Positions 51,964 to 60,222 of a DNA stretch of 64,000 nt are shown in pieces; the first letter of the stretch is position 1, and every line of letters begins with the position of its first letter. The stretch comes from JAUSIF01 sp040901465 (lineage in GTDB: Bacteria; Pseudomonadota; Alphaproteobacteria; Rhizobiales; Xanthobacteraceae), in contig JBBDYN010000054.1 of the NCBI GenBank assembly GCA_040901465.1, forward strand, positions 1-64,000, given 5' to 3'. A program made the position numbers and the translations under genes. Below the pieces are notes generated by a model. It ran no database searches. It was not told where the DNA came from and was given only the letters and a program-made list of their open reading frames with translations.

Positions 51964-52055
51964 TCACCCATCCACCTTCAGCGCGGCGATGAACGCCTCC
52001 TGCGGGATGTCGACCTTGCCGTACTGGCGCATCCGCTTCTTGCCTTCTTCTGTTT
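51964..52055 (-). pseudogene. Duplicated 3' end of lepA
   Basis: On the minus strand this stretch encodes a tail (GKKRMRQYGKVDIPQEAFI...KVDG) that differs from the LepA end encoded at 55436-55520 only at two residues. By hand count 68 of 75 bases agree over 51970-52044; five of the six changed codons are synonymous. Weaker similarity with a 1-base gap continues to about 52058, exactly where the next gene stops. It has no start codon of its own and is a remnant, not a gene. Confidence 0.85.
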
Positions 52056-54164
52056 CTATCGCGGGATGTCGAGTCTGCCCAACTCGTCGAGAATGTCGGA
52101 CAGTGTGCTTGCGTCCCGATAGGGCTGCGACACCGCCCATTTGGCGAGCGTCAGGTTCGCGTCCAACTCGCAGGCCTCGGCGGCAACGCGACGCGCGTCG
52201 GCGGTCCACCCGCAGCGGATGAGTGCGCTGGCGAGGGTCAGGCGGCCGTTGAGCGAAGCCGGCGCGATGCGGACGATTTCCCGGGCGGCGACAACGGACA
52301 GGTCGGGCATGGTCGCATCGCGGTATGCTGCGGCGAGGATCTCGACGAACCATGGTGGGTACACGGGCATGTATCGGATCGCCCGCCGGGCGTGCACGAC
52401 GGCCCTGCGAGGCTCGCCGCAATAGAGGAGCACGTTCGCGAGGAATCCGTTGGCATTCGTGCAGCCGGGGCGAATTTCGAGCGCCTCATGTGCGATCGCG
52501 AGGGCCTCGTCGAATCGCCTTTGCAGGAGTCGGACGTTACCGAGAACCGTGTGCGCTTGGCCGTCGGCGTCCTCCATCGCGATCGCTCGTTCCGCGTACG
52601 TGCCTGCCTGTTCGCGCGCCTCGATTGGGTTCGCGGCCCAGCCCCGCGTCGACTCGAACCACAGACAAAGCGCAGTCCACGTCGGCCCAAACGGTGAGTC
52701 GGGGGCCAGTTCGGTCAGCCGGAGAAAGCAGGCGCGGGCATTCGCGATCGATTCTTGGTTCATGCGCACGAACGCTTGAATTCCACGATAGAAGCATTGG
52801 CGCGCTTTGGGATCGGTCAGGCACTTGTGCCATACACGTGCTTGCTCGCCGCTCGCGAGCTTCACATTGAGCGCAGTGACGACCTGTGCGGTGATCTCGT
52901 CCTGGACTACGAAGCTTCCGTCGAGCACGCAATCGTATTGATCGGACCATCGAACAGTTCCGGCGATCGTATCCGTGACCTGCACGCTCACCCGCACCCG
53001 ATCCCCGGCACGCTGCACGTTGCCTTCTAGAACATAGCGAACGCCTGCCCGCGCCGCGGCCTCCGGGCCCGACAAGCCGCGCATCGCATAGGCGCTGCCT
53101 TGGCCGATCAGAAACACGCCCGACATTTTCGTGAGTGCGTTCTGTATGTCGAGCCGCAATCCCTCCGCGAGCGCCTCGGTTTCCTCCTGCTCATCCCCAA
53201 TCCTCTTGAACGGCAGCAGAACGATCGACGGCTGGCTCGGGAGCGACAGATCAAGGGCGTAGAGCGGAGCGGGGAGGCCGGAAGGGGCCGACGGAGAACG
53301 CTCGTCCATCAGTTCGTAGCCACCCGCATCGAGCCTCGTTGTTGGCGCCGACGGATCGACACCGAGGGCCGCCTGAACGCTTTCGCTGAGTCGGATCGCA
53401 TCCGGATGCGCGCGAAGGCCCAACTCGGCCGCGCGAGCCACGGCCGACCCGTCAGCACCTTCCGCCCCCGTGTCGAAATCGCCGGTGGCGACGCCGAAGC
53501 GATAGTGAACGCGGGTTTCCTCCGGTAGGCCTTGATTGGCCTCCGCGAGCAGCTGACGCGCGCCGCAGGTGGCGGCGACCGCGACCGCGGCACCGGAGAA
53601 GGTCGCGACCACGGTGTCGGTCGGTGTCTCCAGAATTCTTGCACCGCGACCTTCCATTGCCGAAATGACAGTCTCGCGGCCGTGGCGCAACGCGTTCCGC
53701 GCGACCAGTTCATCGTCACCCATCAGGACGCACGTCGTACGCGCCTCGCCGCGCACGATGACTAGGCCGGCCGGCAGCACGCCTTCTCGCGCGTCCGGGC
53801 TGGCGGTCTCTTCCCGGACCTCGCCGATGAAGCGGAAGCCCTTGCGGGGAAGAGTCTTGATGAGGTCCTGCGTCTTTCCGGTGTCGCCGATAGCTGTGCG
53901 TGCGGCGTTGATCCGGGTCGTCAGCGCCGAGTCGGATACGATTCGGCCGCCCCAGATGGCTTCGATGAGATCGTCCTTGGTTGCGACCCGGTCGCGATTG
54001 CGGATGAGATAGACAATGAGGTCGAACACCTGCGGCTCGACCGAAACGAGCGCCGCTCCGCGGCGAAGCTCGCGGCGTCCGACATCCAGGACGTGCTCGC
54101 CGAACCGGTATCTCACGCGCCTGACTCCCGCGAGCTGCTTGGACACTAGCGTCCAAGGGCGCAT
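52056..54164 (-). CDS. CadC-like regulator with decayed cyclase domain and TPR region
   Basis: About 702 residues. Residues ~15-105 are an OmpR/CadC winged helix (VRYRFGEHVLDVGRRELRRG, EAIWGGRIVSDSALTTRINAAR, GFRFIG). Residues ~125-275 resemble a class III nucleotide cyclase, but the metal-binding Asp residues are not at the expected places (TTCVLMGDDE, LETPTDTVVATF), so it is probably inactive. A TolB-like segment (PSIVLLPFKRIGDEQEE ... VRYVLEGNVQRAGDRVRVSVQ) and TPR repeats follow. No membrane helix is visible. It diverges from the VRDHR-motif genes, its likely targets. Confidence 0.8.
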   Translation of the reverse strand: MRPWTLVSKQLAGVRRVRYRFGEHVLDVGRRELRRGAALVSVEPQVFDLIVYLIRNRDRVATKDDLIEAIWGGRIVSDSALTTRINAARTAIGDTGKTQDLIKTLPRKGFRFIGEVREETASPDAREGVLPAGLVIVRGEARTTCVLMGDDELVARNALRHGRETVISAMEGRGARILETPTDTVVATFSGAAVAVAATCGARQLLAEANQGLPEETRVHYRFGVATGDFDTGAEGADGSAVARAAELGLRAHPDAIRLSESVQAALGVDPSAPTTRLDAGGYELMDERSPSAPSGLPAPLYALDLSLPSQPSIVLLPFKRIGDEQEETEALAEGLRLDIQNALTKMSGVFLIGQGSAYAMRGLSGPEAAARAGVRYVLEGNVQRAGDRVRVSVQVTDTIAGTVRWSDQYDCVLDGSFVVQDEITAQVVTALNVKLASGEQARVWHKCLTDPKARQCFYRGIQAFVRMNQESIANARACFLRLTELAPDSPFGPTWTALCLWFESTRGWAANPIEAREQAGTYAERAIAMEDADGQAHTVLGNVRLLQRRFDEALAIAHEALEIRPGCTNANGFLANVLLYCGEPRRAVVHARRAIRYMPVYPPWFVEILAAAYRDATMPDLSVVAAREIVRIAPASLNGRLTLASALIRCGWTADARRVAAEACELDANLTLAKWAVSQPYRDASTLSDILDELGRLDIPR

Positions 54165-54283
54165 CACGTCCAATTCCCAACCCGGCCGTAAGGAAAAGAC
54201 AAGCGTTTCTTAAAGCGGCGCAACTTGCTCCGGGGCACCCTGTCTGCATCCGGCACGTTCGAATGGAGAGCCAGGAGGAAGCC

Positions 54284-54442
54284 ATGGGAGCCCATCGCAA
54301 GACCGACAGCCGCGGAATCCGCCGGTCAAGCGGCCAGTCGATGGATCCCGATTTCTATCGTGATCGTGCCGCACAGGCGCGGTCAATCTTCCTGCGGGAG
54401 TTGCTCAGGCACTTTTTTCGGGCTCGCGCGACGCGCCGCTGA
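54284..54442 (+). CDS. 52-residue basic protein of unknown function
   Basis: ATG 54284 stands 5 bases after AGGAGGA. The product begins MGAHRKTDSRGIRRSSGQS and contains DPDFYRDRAAQARS, then an aliphatic/aromatic helix and an Arg-rich end (RARATRR). No signal peptide. The DFYRxRA motif recalls small unnamed rhizobial proteins. It is the first of three co-directional small genes with strong ribosome sites inside the lepA-flanked segment. Confidence 0.55.
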   Translation: MGAHRKTDSRGIRRSSGQSMDPDFYRDRAAQARSIFLRELLRHFFRARATRR

Positions 54443-54468
54443 GCGACGCCCTGTGACAGGAGGAACCA

Positions 54469-55030
54469 ATGCGAAATTTCCACGCGCTGGGTCTGGCAGC
54501 TGCGCTGCTCGCTAGCGTCGCCTTAGCGACGCCTGCCGTGTCGACCGACGCAAAGCAAGCGCTCGATGTGCGCGAATCGAGACGCGGCGGGCGGGAGATG
54601 TCACTCGTACGGCCAGGAAAGCGGCACCGTCGTCCTGTGCGTCGACAACAGCAGTTCGGGCAAAGGCGTGCAATGTGTGCAGTGTCAGAAAGGGAAACAG
54701 TGCTCGGTCATTCCCAATCAGGCGCCGGTGGCGACGGGAGGCAAAAAGCCTCTGCTGGGTGCGAGCGCCCTTGGAGTGCGGGCGAATACGGTCAGACCGG
54801 CGGACGGTAAGACGTGGAAAGCAGAGGGTGTCGCCGCCAGGCCGCCTTCGGCCGCCGGCCTGCAGGAAGATCGCGGCGCGGTCCAAGCTCAAGGCTCGGT
54901 CGTCCGCGATCACCGCGGTCAGCGGCAGGTGGCGCAGCCGACGCGCACTTGTCGCAACGACTGCGAGTCAGGTGTCATTCGCGATCGTCGGGGTCCGAAA
55001 CCCAAGGCGGAAGGTAGTGGGCGGCGCTGA
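54469..55030 (+). pseudogene. Frameshifted secreted Cys-rich protein with VRDHR motifs
   Basis: ATG 54469, with AGGAGG upstream, encodes a clear signal peptide (MRNFHALGLAAALLASVALA). That frame soon turns into low-quality sequence. From about 54585 the frame one base later reads on as a Cys-rich domain (RCHSYGQESGTVVLCVDN, VQCVQCQKGKQC) and ends with VVRDHRGQR and VIRDRRGPK, motifs shared with the next gene. A frameshift between about 54560 and 54600, natural or a sequencing error, best explains this. The true protein would have about 187 residues. Confidence 0.6.
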
Positions 55031-55075
55031 GAGGGGGCGGTGGCGTCGCTTCGGGAGCAAGCGGAGGAAACGATC

Positions 55076-55318
55076 ATGTCCCGTTCCGCAATATTGATGC
55101 TCGCAGCGGCGATCACCGGACCTGCGGTAAGCGTTGACATGACGCACGCGCAGCCGGTGGTACGCGACCATCGCGGCGAGCGGCCGAGAATGCCTCCACC
55201 GAATTCCAGTGGTTGGCAGCCGACGCCCACTTTCTGCTTTCAAGGTATTCTTGGCGTACCCGTATGCACGCCATCAACCGCAGTTCGCGACCATCGAAAA
55301 AGAGACGGCGCCAAGTAG
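55076..55318 (+). CDS. Small secreted protein with VRDHR motifs
   Basis: 80 residues behind GGAGGA. The signal peptide MSRSAILMLAAAITGPAVS is followed by VVRDHRGER, a Pro-rich linker with two Cys (FCFQGILGVPVC), and a second motif AVRDHRKRD near the end. The repeated V-R-D-H-R also appears in the frameshifted neighbour. Function is unknown; two Cys suggest a disulfide in the periplasm. It is the last small gene before lepA, which it faces tail to tail. Confidence 0.65.
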   Translation: MSRSAILMLAAAITGPAVSVDMTHAQPVVRDHRGERPRMPPPNSSGWQPTPTFCFQGILGVPVCTPSTAVRDHRKRDGAK

Positions 55319-55435
55319 TTTCGCGGATGGCGTCGCGCCTCGCCGGCGGTGAGAATGGCTGCGAGGTAACGCTGCGCTCTTGTTTCGGCCATGAAATACT
55401 CGACTGTGCGATCCGATCCTGAGCGCTCTTCCGCC

Positions 55436-57241
55436 TTAGGCGTCCACCTTCAACGCCGCGATGAAGGCTTCCTGCGGGATGTCGACCTTGCCGTACTGGC
55501 GCATCTTCTTCTTGCCCTTTTTCTGCTTCTCCAGAAGCTTGCGCTTTCTCGTCACGTCGCCGCCGTAGCACTTCGCGGTCACGTCCTTGCGCAGCGCGCG
55601 GATCGTCTCGCGCGCGATGATCTTGCCGCCGATCGCGGCCTGGATCGGGATCTGGAACATGTGCGGCGGGATCAGCTCCTTCAGCTTCTCGCACATGGCG
55701 CGGCCGCGGCTCTCCGCGCGCGCGCGGTGCACGAGCATGGCGAGCGCGTCCACCGGCTCGCCATTGACGAGGATCGAGAGGCGCACGAGGTCCGCCGGCC
55801 GCCGGTCGGTGAGGTGGTAGTCGAACGACGCGTAGCCGCGCGATACCGATTTCAGCCGGTCGTAGAAGTCGAACACCACTTCGTTCAGCGGGAGGTCGTA
55901 GGTAACCATGGCGCGCGAGCCGACATAGGTGAGCTCGACCTGGCTGCCGCGCCGGTCCTCGCAGAGCTTCAGGATCGCGCCGAGGTGTTCGTCGGGCGAG
56001 ATGATGACGGCGCGGATCCACGGCTCGCGGATTTCCTTGATCTTCATTACCTCCGGCATATCCACCGGATTGTGGATCTCGATCGTTTCGCCGTTCGTCA
56101 ATTCGATTTCGTAAATGACCGAAGGAGCCGTCGCGATCAGTTCGAGCCCGAACTCGCGCTCGAGCCGCTCCTCGATGATCTCGAGGTGCAGGAGCCCGAG
56201 GAAGCCGCAGCGGAAGCCGAAGCCGAGCGCCGCACTCGTCTCCGGCTCGAACGTGAAGCTCGCATCGTTGAGCCGGAGCCGGCTCATCGCCGCGCGCAAG
56301 TCCTCGAAGTTGGCGGCATCGAGCGGGAACAGCCCGCAGAACACCACCGGCTGCGCCGGCCGGAAGCCGGGCAGCGGCTCGTGCACGGGCTTCCTGTCGT
56401 CGGTGATCGTGTCGCCGACGCGCGTGTCCGCGACCTCCTTGATGGAGGCGGTGAGAAATCCGATCTCGCCCGGCCCGAGGCTCTCCACCTCGAGGCGCTT
56501 CGGCGTGAACACGCCGACACGGTCCACTTCGTAATGCGCGGCGGTGCCGATCATGCGGATGCGCTGGCCCTTGCGCAGGCTGCCGTCCACGATCCGGAAC
56601 AGCACCACGACGCCGAGATAGGCGTCGTACCAGCTGTCGACGAGAAGCGCCTTGAGCGGCGCGTCGGCGTCGCCCCTGGGCGGCGGCAGCCGCGTCACGA
56701 TCGCTTCCAGCACTTCCGGCACGCCTTCGCCGGTCTTCGCCGAAATCGGAATCGCGTTCGACGCGTCGAGGCCGATCACCTCTTCGATTTGCGATTTCAC
56801 CTTCTCGGGCTCGGCCGCGGGCAGATCGACCTTGTTCAGGATCGGCACGATCTCGTGATTGTTGTCGAGCGCCTGGTAGACGTTGGCGAGCGTCTGCGCC
56901 TCGACGCCCTGGGAGGCGTCCACGACGAGGAGCGATCCTTCGCAGGCGGCGAGCGAGCGGTTCACCTCATAGGCGAAGTCCACGTGCCCGGGCGTGTCGA
57001 TCAGGTTCAGCACATAGTCCTTGCCGTCGCGCGCCCGGTAGTTGAGGCGCACGGTCTGCGCCTTGATCGTGATGCCGCGCTCGCGCTCGATGTCCATGGA
57101 ATCGAGCACCTGCTCCTTCATCTCGCGCTCGGCGAGGCCGCCGGTTATCTGGATCAGCCGGTCGGCGAGCGTCGACTTGCCATGGTCGATGTGCGCGATG
57201 ATCGCGAAGTTGCGGATATGGGCGAGCGGGCTGTCGGTCAT
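55436..57241 (-). CDS. lepA: Elongation factor 4 (LepA)
   Basis: 601 residues, full length. The GTPase domain begins IRNFAIIAHIDHGKSTLADRL (G1) and has the switch and G3 DTPGHVDF and G4 NKVDLP. Domains II, III, V and the unique C-terminal domain (RQYGKVDIPQEAFIAALKV) follow. LepA back-translocates or remodels stalled ribosomes and aids 30S assembly. Its 3' end is duplicated 3.4 kb away, at 51964. The intact stop is TAA, against TGA in the fragment. Confidence 0.97.
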   Translation of the reverse strand: MTDSPLAHIRNFAIIAHIDHGKSTLADRLIQITGGLAEREMKEQVLDSMDIERERGITIKAQTVRLNYRARDGKDYVLNLIDTPGHVDFAYEVNRSLAACEGSLLVVDASQGVEAQTLANVYQALDNNHEIVPILNKVDLPAAEPEKVKSQIEEVIGLDASNAIPISAKTGEGVPEVLEAIVTRLPPPRGDADAPLKALLVDSWYDAYLGVVVLFRIVDGSLRKGQRIRMIGTAAHYEVDRVGVFTPKRLEVESLGPGEIGFLTASIKEVADTRVGDTITDDRKPVHEPLPGFRPAQPVVFCGLFPLDAANFEDLRAAMSRLRLNDASFTFEPETSAALGFGFRCGFLGLLHLEIIEERLEREFGLELIATAPSVIYEIELTNGETIEIHNPVDMPEVMKIKEIREPWIRAVIISPDEHLGAILKLCEDRRGSQVELTYVGSRAMVTYDLPLNEVVFDFYDRLKSVSRGYASFDYHLTDRRPADLVRLSILVNGEPVDALAMLVHRARAESRGRAMCEKLKELIPPHMFQIPIQAAIGGKIIARETIRALRKDVTAKCYGGDVTRKRKLLEKQKKGKKKMRQYGKVDIPQEAFIAALKVDA

Positions 57242-57377
57242 GGCGGGCGGGATAGCATCCGGATTGCGGCAGGCGAAGTGTCATGCGGTCACGGCGGCGC
57301 CGTGGACCATTCTCGTCCCGCCGATATACTGACGGCTTGGACGGGAAGCATCTTATCTATGACCGGGGGAGGGCGCG

Positions 57378-58361
57378 ATGCCAGCAGTTTCCACTATCGC
57401 AAGGATACTTTTTCCATTTGTCGCGATAGCCGCGACCGTCCTCGCGGCCGGCGGCGGGCGCGCCGAGCAGTTCAAGGTGCTGACTTCGGTGCCCGCGAAG
57501 ATGACGAAGGGCACGACGGCCTTCATCGACACGCTCAAGGGTCCCAGGCTCCTGGAGATCGATTCCTCTGGAACCGTGGTCTGGCAATGCTCGCTTGCCA
57601 TGCCGCCTTATGCCGGCGGCGACATCCAGAGCGGCGCCGACGTCGAATGGGTGCCCGCGAACGATTCATTTCTTGTCGTCATTCCGCTGCACGGAATTTT
57701 CCAGGTTGATCGCAAGTGCGGTGTGATCCGCCAGCACCGCACGAGCAAGGTGAGCCACGACGCCGACATGCTGCCGAACGGCAACATCCTTCATACCCTC
57801 GGCTGGGACGGCAACAACGACAGCCAGGCGGTCGAGCTCGATCCCGCAGGCAAGACCGTGTGGAGTTGGCAGGCGCTCGGCAAATTGGATGAGAGCTGGC
57901 GCAGGATGCCCGGCAAAGGCAAGGAGCGGCGGCCGTCCTATGCGCATGCCAACGCCGTGGTCCGGCTTCCGAACGGCGACACGCTCGTCAGCCTGCGTAA
58001 TTTCCATCGCGTCGTGCGCGTTTCGCCTAGCGGCGAGGTCAAGATGATCTGGGGACCCGTTCCGGCGGTGCACGAGCCCAATCTCATGCCTGACGGCGCC
58101 ATGGTGGCGAGCAACCATCGCGAGAGTATCGTCGTGGTACTTAAGGATGGAAAACGCACCACGCTGTTCGACAACCCGCTACGCGTCGAGCCCATGCGTA
58201 CGTTGCAGCCGGTAGCGAGCGGCAACTTTCTCCTCACCGGCGGCGAGGACATCGTCGAGATCGACGGCGCCGGACATGTCGTCTGGCACGTCAAGATTTA
58301 CACGGGCCTCGGCGAGCGTGCCGGCAACGGCGTCTACAAGGCCGTGCGGGTCGCGAAATAG
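57378..58361 (+). CDS. Secreted arylsulfotransferase-like beta-propeller protein
   Basis: 327 residues. A signal peptide (1-29, ending RAE) precedes a propeller of short repeats (LLEIDSSGTVVWQC, AVELDPAGKTVWSWQ, VVRVSPSGEVKMIW, IVEIDGAGHVVWHV). The pattern recalls the ASST/arylsulfotransferase family and PQQ-like propellers; HDADMLPNGNILHTLGWDGN and YAHANAVVRLPNGD supply the His residues typical of ASST. Enzyme activity is uncertain. GGGGGAGGG lies before the ATG. The stop codon is the first bases of a dispersed repeat. Confidence 0.7.
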   Translation: MPAVSTIARILFPFVAIAATVLAAGGGRAEQFKVLTSVPAKMTKGTTAFIDTLKGPRLLEIDSSGTVVWQCSLAMPPYAGGDIQSGADVEWVPANDSFLVVIPLHGIFQVDRKCGVIRQHRTSKVSHDADMLPNGNILHTLGWDGNNDSQAVELDPAGKTVWSWQALGKLDESWRRMPGKGKERRPSYAHANAVVRLPNGDTLVSLRNFHRVVRVSPSGEVKMIWGPVPAVHEPNLMPDGAMVASNHRESIVVVLKDGKRTTLFDNPLRVEPMRTLQPVASGNFLLTGGEDIVEIDGAGHVVWHVKIYTGLGERAGNGVYKAVRVAK

Positions 58362-58435
58362 AGCATGATCCCAAAAAAGCCTGCCCCGGACTTGATCCGG
58401 GGTGGAAACCGGTTTTGACGCGAGGGATCATGCTC
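58361..58435. repeat. Dispersed palindrome of GAGCATGATCC type
   Basis: GAGCATGATCCC (58361-58372) and GGGATCATGCTC (58424-58435) are perfect 12-bp inverted ends. Inside is a 7-bp hairpin CCCCGGA/TCCGGGG (58384-58402). The first base is the last base of the upstream stop codon. I associate this type with Bradyrhizobium-like genomes. It may terminate transcription of either convergent gene. Confidence 0.7.
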
Positions 58436-58448
58436 AAATAATAGATGC

Positions 58449-59240
58449 TCACTCCGCCGCGAGCCGCGCGTCGTAGGGGAACGGCTCGAGCGCGACCGGC
58501 CTGCCGTCGCCGGCGACAATCAGGTGCCCCGCCGGCACCGGCTTCCAGTGCGTGCGGTCCTGGTCGAGCGGCTCCGAGACCACGACCAATTGGTCGCCGG
58601 CGTCCCAATAATAGAGCGAAGTCGCGGTGTCGTCGGTGGCGAAGCGGAACGCATAAAGGTGCTTGCCGTCGGACAGCGCCGCCGTGAAGCGCACCGGCTC
58701 CTTCGTTCCGCTCGAGCGCACGATGTCGGCGACGGTCGCGAGCGTGCGCGCGGTGGCGCCGATCACGTCCTTGTCCGCGCCCGCGCCGAGGATCGCGAGG
58801 AATACGGCTTCGGAGTCCGTGGTGCCGAGGCGCGCGTTGTAATACGCGTCGGGAATGAGCGCCTCCACCTTGCGCCGCACGAGGCTCCAGTCGCCGATCT
58901 GGCCGTTGTGCATGAACAGCCATTTGCCATAGGCGAACGGATGGCAATTCGGCCGCGTGATCGGCGTGCCGGTCGAGGCGCGCACATGTCCGAAGAACAG
59001 ATTTGACTGGATGTGGCGCGCGAGATGGCGCAGATTTTCGTCGGACCAGGCTGGGCGAATTTCGCGATAGATGCCGGGCTCGGGCATCTCGCCGTACCAG
59101 CCGAGGCCGAAGCCGTCGCCGTTCAGGGTGTCGGTCGATTCCCGCGCGCGCCGACTCTGCTCGATGAGCGAATGAACCGGCGCCGTGACGTAGTGTTCGA
59201 GCGCGATCGGCTTTCCGCGATAGGCGATCCAGCGGCACAT
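58449..59240 (-). CDS. Class II glutamine amidotransferase (YafJ/EgtC-like)
   Basis: 263 residues. The N-terminal Cys2 (M-C-R-W-I-A-Y) becomes the nucleophile after Met removal. NGDGFGLGWYG and FGHVRASTGTPITRPNCHPFAYG, then MHNGQIGDW, complete the Ntn-hydrolase glutaminase site. The family includes YafJ and EgtC; no partner synthetase or ergothioneine gene is adjacent, so the acceptor of the ammonia or the gamma-glutamyl substrate is unknown. Confidence 0.88.
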   Translation of the reverse strand: MCRWIAYRGKPIALEHYVTAPVHSLIEQSRRARESTDTLNGDGFGLGWYGEMPEPGIYREIRPAWSDENLRHLARHIQSNLFFGHVRASTGTPITRPNCHPFAYGKWLFMHNGQIGDWSLVRRKVEALIPDAYYNARLGTTDSEAVFLAILGAGADKDVIGATARTLATVADIVRSSGTKEPVRFTAALSDGKHLYAFRFATDDTATSLYYWDAGDQLVVVSEPLDQDRTHWKPVPAGHLIVAGDGRPVALEPFPYDARLAAE

Positions 59241-59422
59241 GGGAAGTTCGTTCCGGGCAGCCCCCTGAACTTTCTAGCAGTTTGGCCGCGCCAAATGAAC
59301 ACTCTATGAACGCCAAGCCATGAACAATGTGCCGCACCGCGGCCCCGCGTGGTCACGGCGACGACCTGAAAATCGGACCGTAAGCAATGGAACCGGCTCC
59401 CGCGCTCCGGGTCGCTACGCGA

Positions 59423-59785
59423 TCAGGTCGTGGTCCGGCTCGCAGTACCGGTCGCGCTCTGCCGGCCCTGTCCCGCCTGGGTGATCGCAGTCGCCATCTG
59501 CTGCAGGCGATTGATCATCTCCATCGCCGCGGCGCGGGTAAGCACCATGCGGCAGGCCGGATAGCGCCGCCCGGACGTCGGCTTCTGCGCCGCTGCCTGG
59601 TCGAAGCGCGTAACGCCGAATTCGATCCGCAGCGTCTGCCCGTCGAACGAGACGGCGTTGACCGAATCGGCGAAGGTTTCGTCCAGCTCCGGCAAGTCCA
59701 CGTACTTGATCGTCAGCGCCTGCCCTTGCTGGCCTGGCTTGTCTTGCGAGAGTTTGGCGGTGGTTTCACGCGGATCCTTGGCCAT
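59423..59785 (-). CDS. Small unknown protein, possibly DUF3467-like
   Basis: 120 residues, soluble. Residues ~35-105 (FADSVNAVSFDGQTLRIEFG ... RYPACRMVLTRAAAMEMINRL) have the beta-rich then helical layout of DUF3467 proteins, though this is only a faint match. The C-terminus is low-complexity Gln/Thr/Ala. AGGGAG precedes the ATG. No functional clue comes from the neighbours, a glutaminase and the HPr gene. Confidence 0.6.
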   Translation of the reverse strand: MAKDPRETTAKLSQDKPGQQGQALTIKYVDLPELDETFADSVNAVSFDGQTLRIEFGVTRFDQAAAQKPTSGRRYPACRMVLTRAAAMEMINRLQQMATAITQAGQGRQSATGTASRTTT

Positions 59786-59814
59786 CGATGGCTCCCTGGT
59801 GTCTATCTTGTCGG

Positions 59815-59838
59815 AAAAAAACGCCGAACCGGCGCCGG
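59815..59838 (-). terminator. Rho-independent terminator after the HPr gene
   Basis: Read on the minus strand: CGCCG, GTT loop, CGGCG, then seven T residues. It lies about 50 bases after the HPr stop codon and ends the ChvI-to-HPr gene series. Confidence 0.7.
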
Positions 59839-59883
59839 ATGATTCGCGATTATGTCAACTCGGAACCTCGCCGGTCGCCGAAG

Positions 59884-60222
59884 TCATTCCCCTTCGCCAA
59901 ACTTGCTCGCGCATAATTCAGCGATCGCCGCGATCGCGGCCGCCGCCTCCGGCCCGCGTGCGGTAACCTGGATCGAACTGCCTGGCCCGGCGGCCAGCAT
60001 CAAGATCCCCATGATCGAGGTGCCGCCGACCGTTTCGCCGCAACGCGAGACGGAAACTTCGGCATCGAATTTCTCCGCCGTTTGCACCAAGCGCGCGGCC
60101 GCCCTTGCATGCAGTCCGCGGTGGTTGACGATCGGGATTTCACGCACGAGCGCGCCCGCGGGCGGTGCCGGATCGGGCGGGCAATCGTCTTCGCTCTTGC
60201 CCGCCGGCATGCGCTTCTTCAT
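59884..60222 (-). CDS. HPr-like phosphocarrier protein (PTS)
   Basis: 112 residues from the ATG at 60222. The phospho-His motif is NHRGLHARAAARLV. The Ser-kinase region reads CGETVGGTSIMGILMLAAGPG, in which the target Ser (46 in classical HPr) is in TSIMG. A 25-residue N-terminal extension (MKKRMPAGKSEDDCPP...) is longer than usual. It belongs to the rhizobial PTS that regulates rather than transports: HPr is phosphorylated by EI-Ntr on His and by HprK on Ser. ATGA overlap with the EIIA gene. Confidence 0.93.
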   Translation of the reverse strand: MKKRMPAGKSEDDCPPDPAPPAGALVREIPIVNHRGLHARAAARLVQTAEKFDAEVSVSRCGETVGGTSIMGILMLAAGPGSSIQVTARGPEAAAAIAAIAELCASKFGEGE

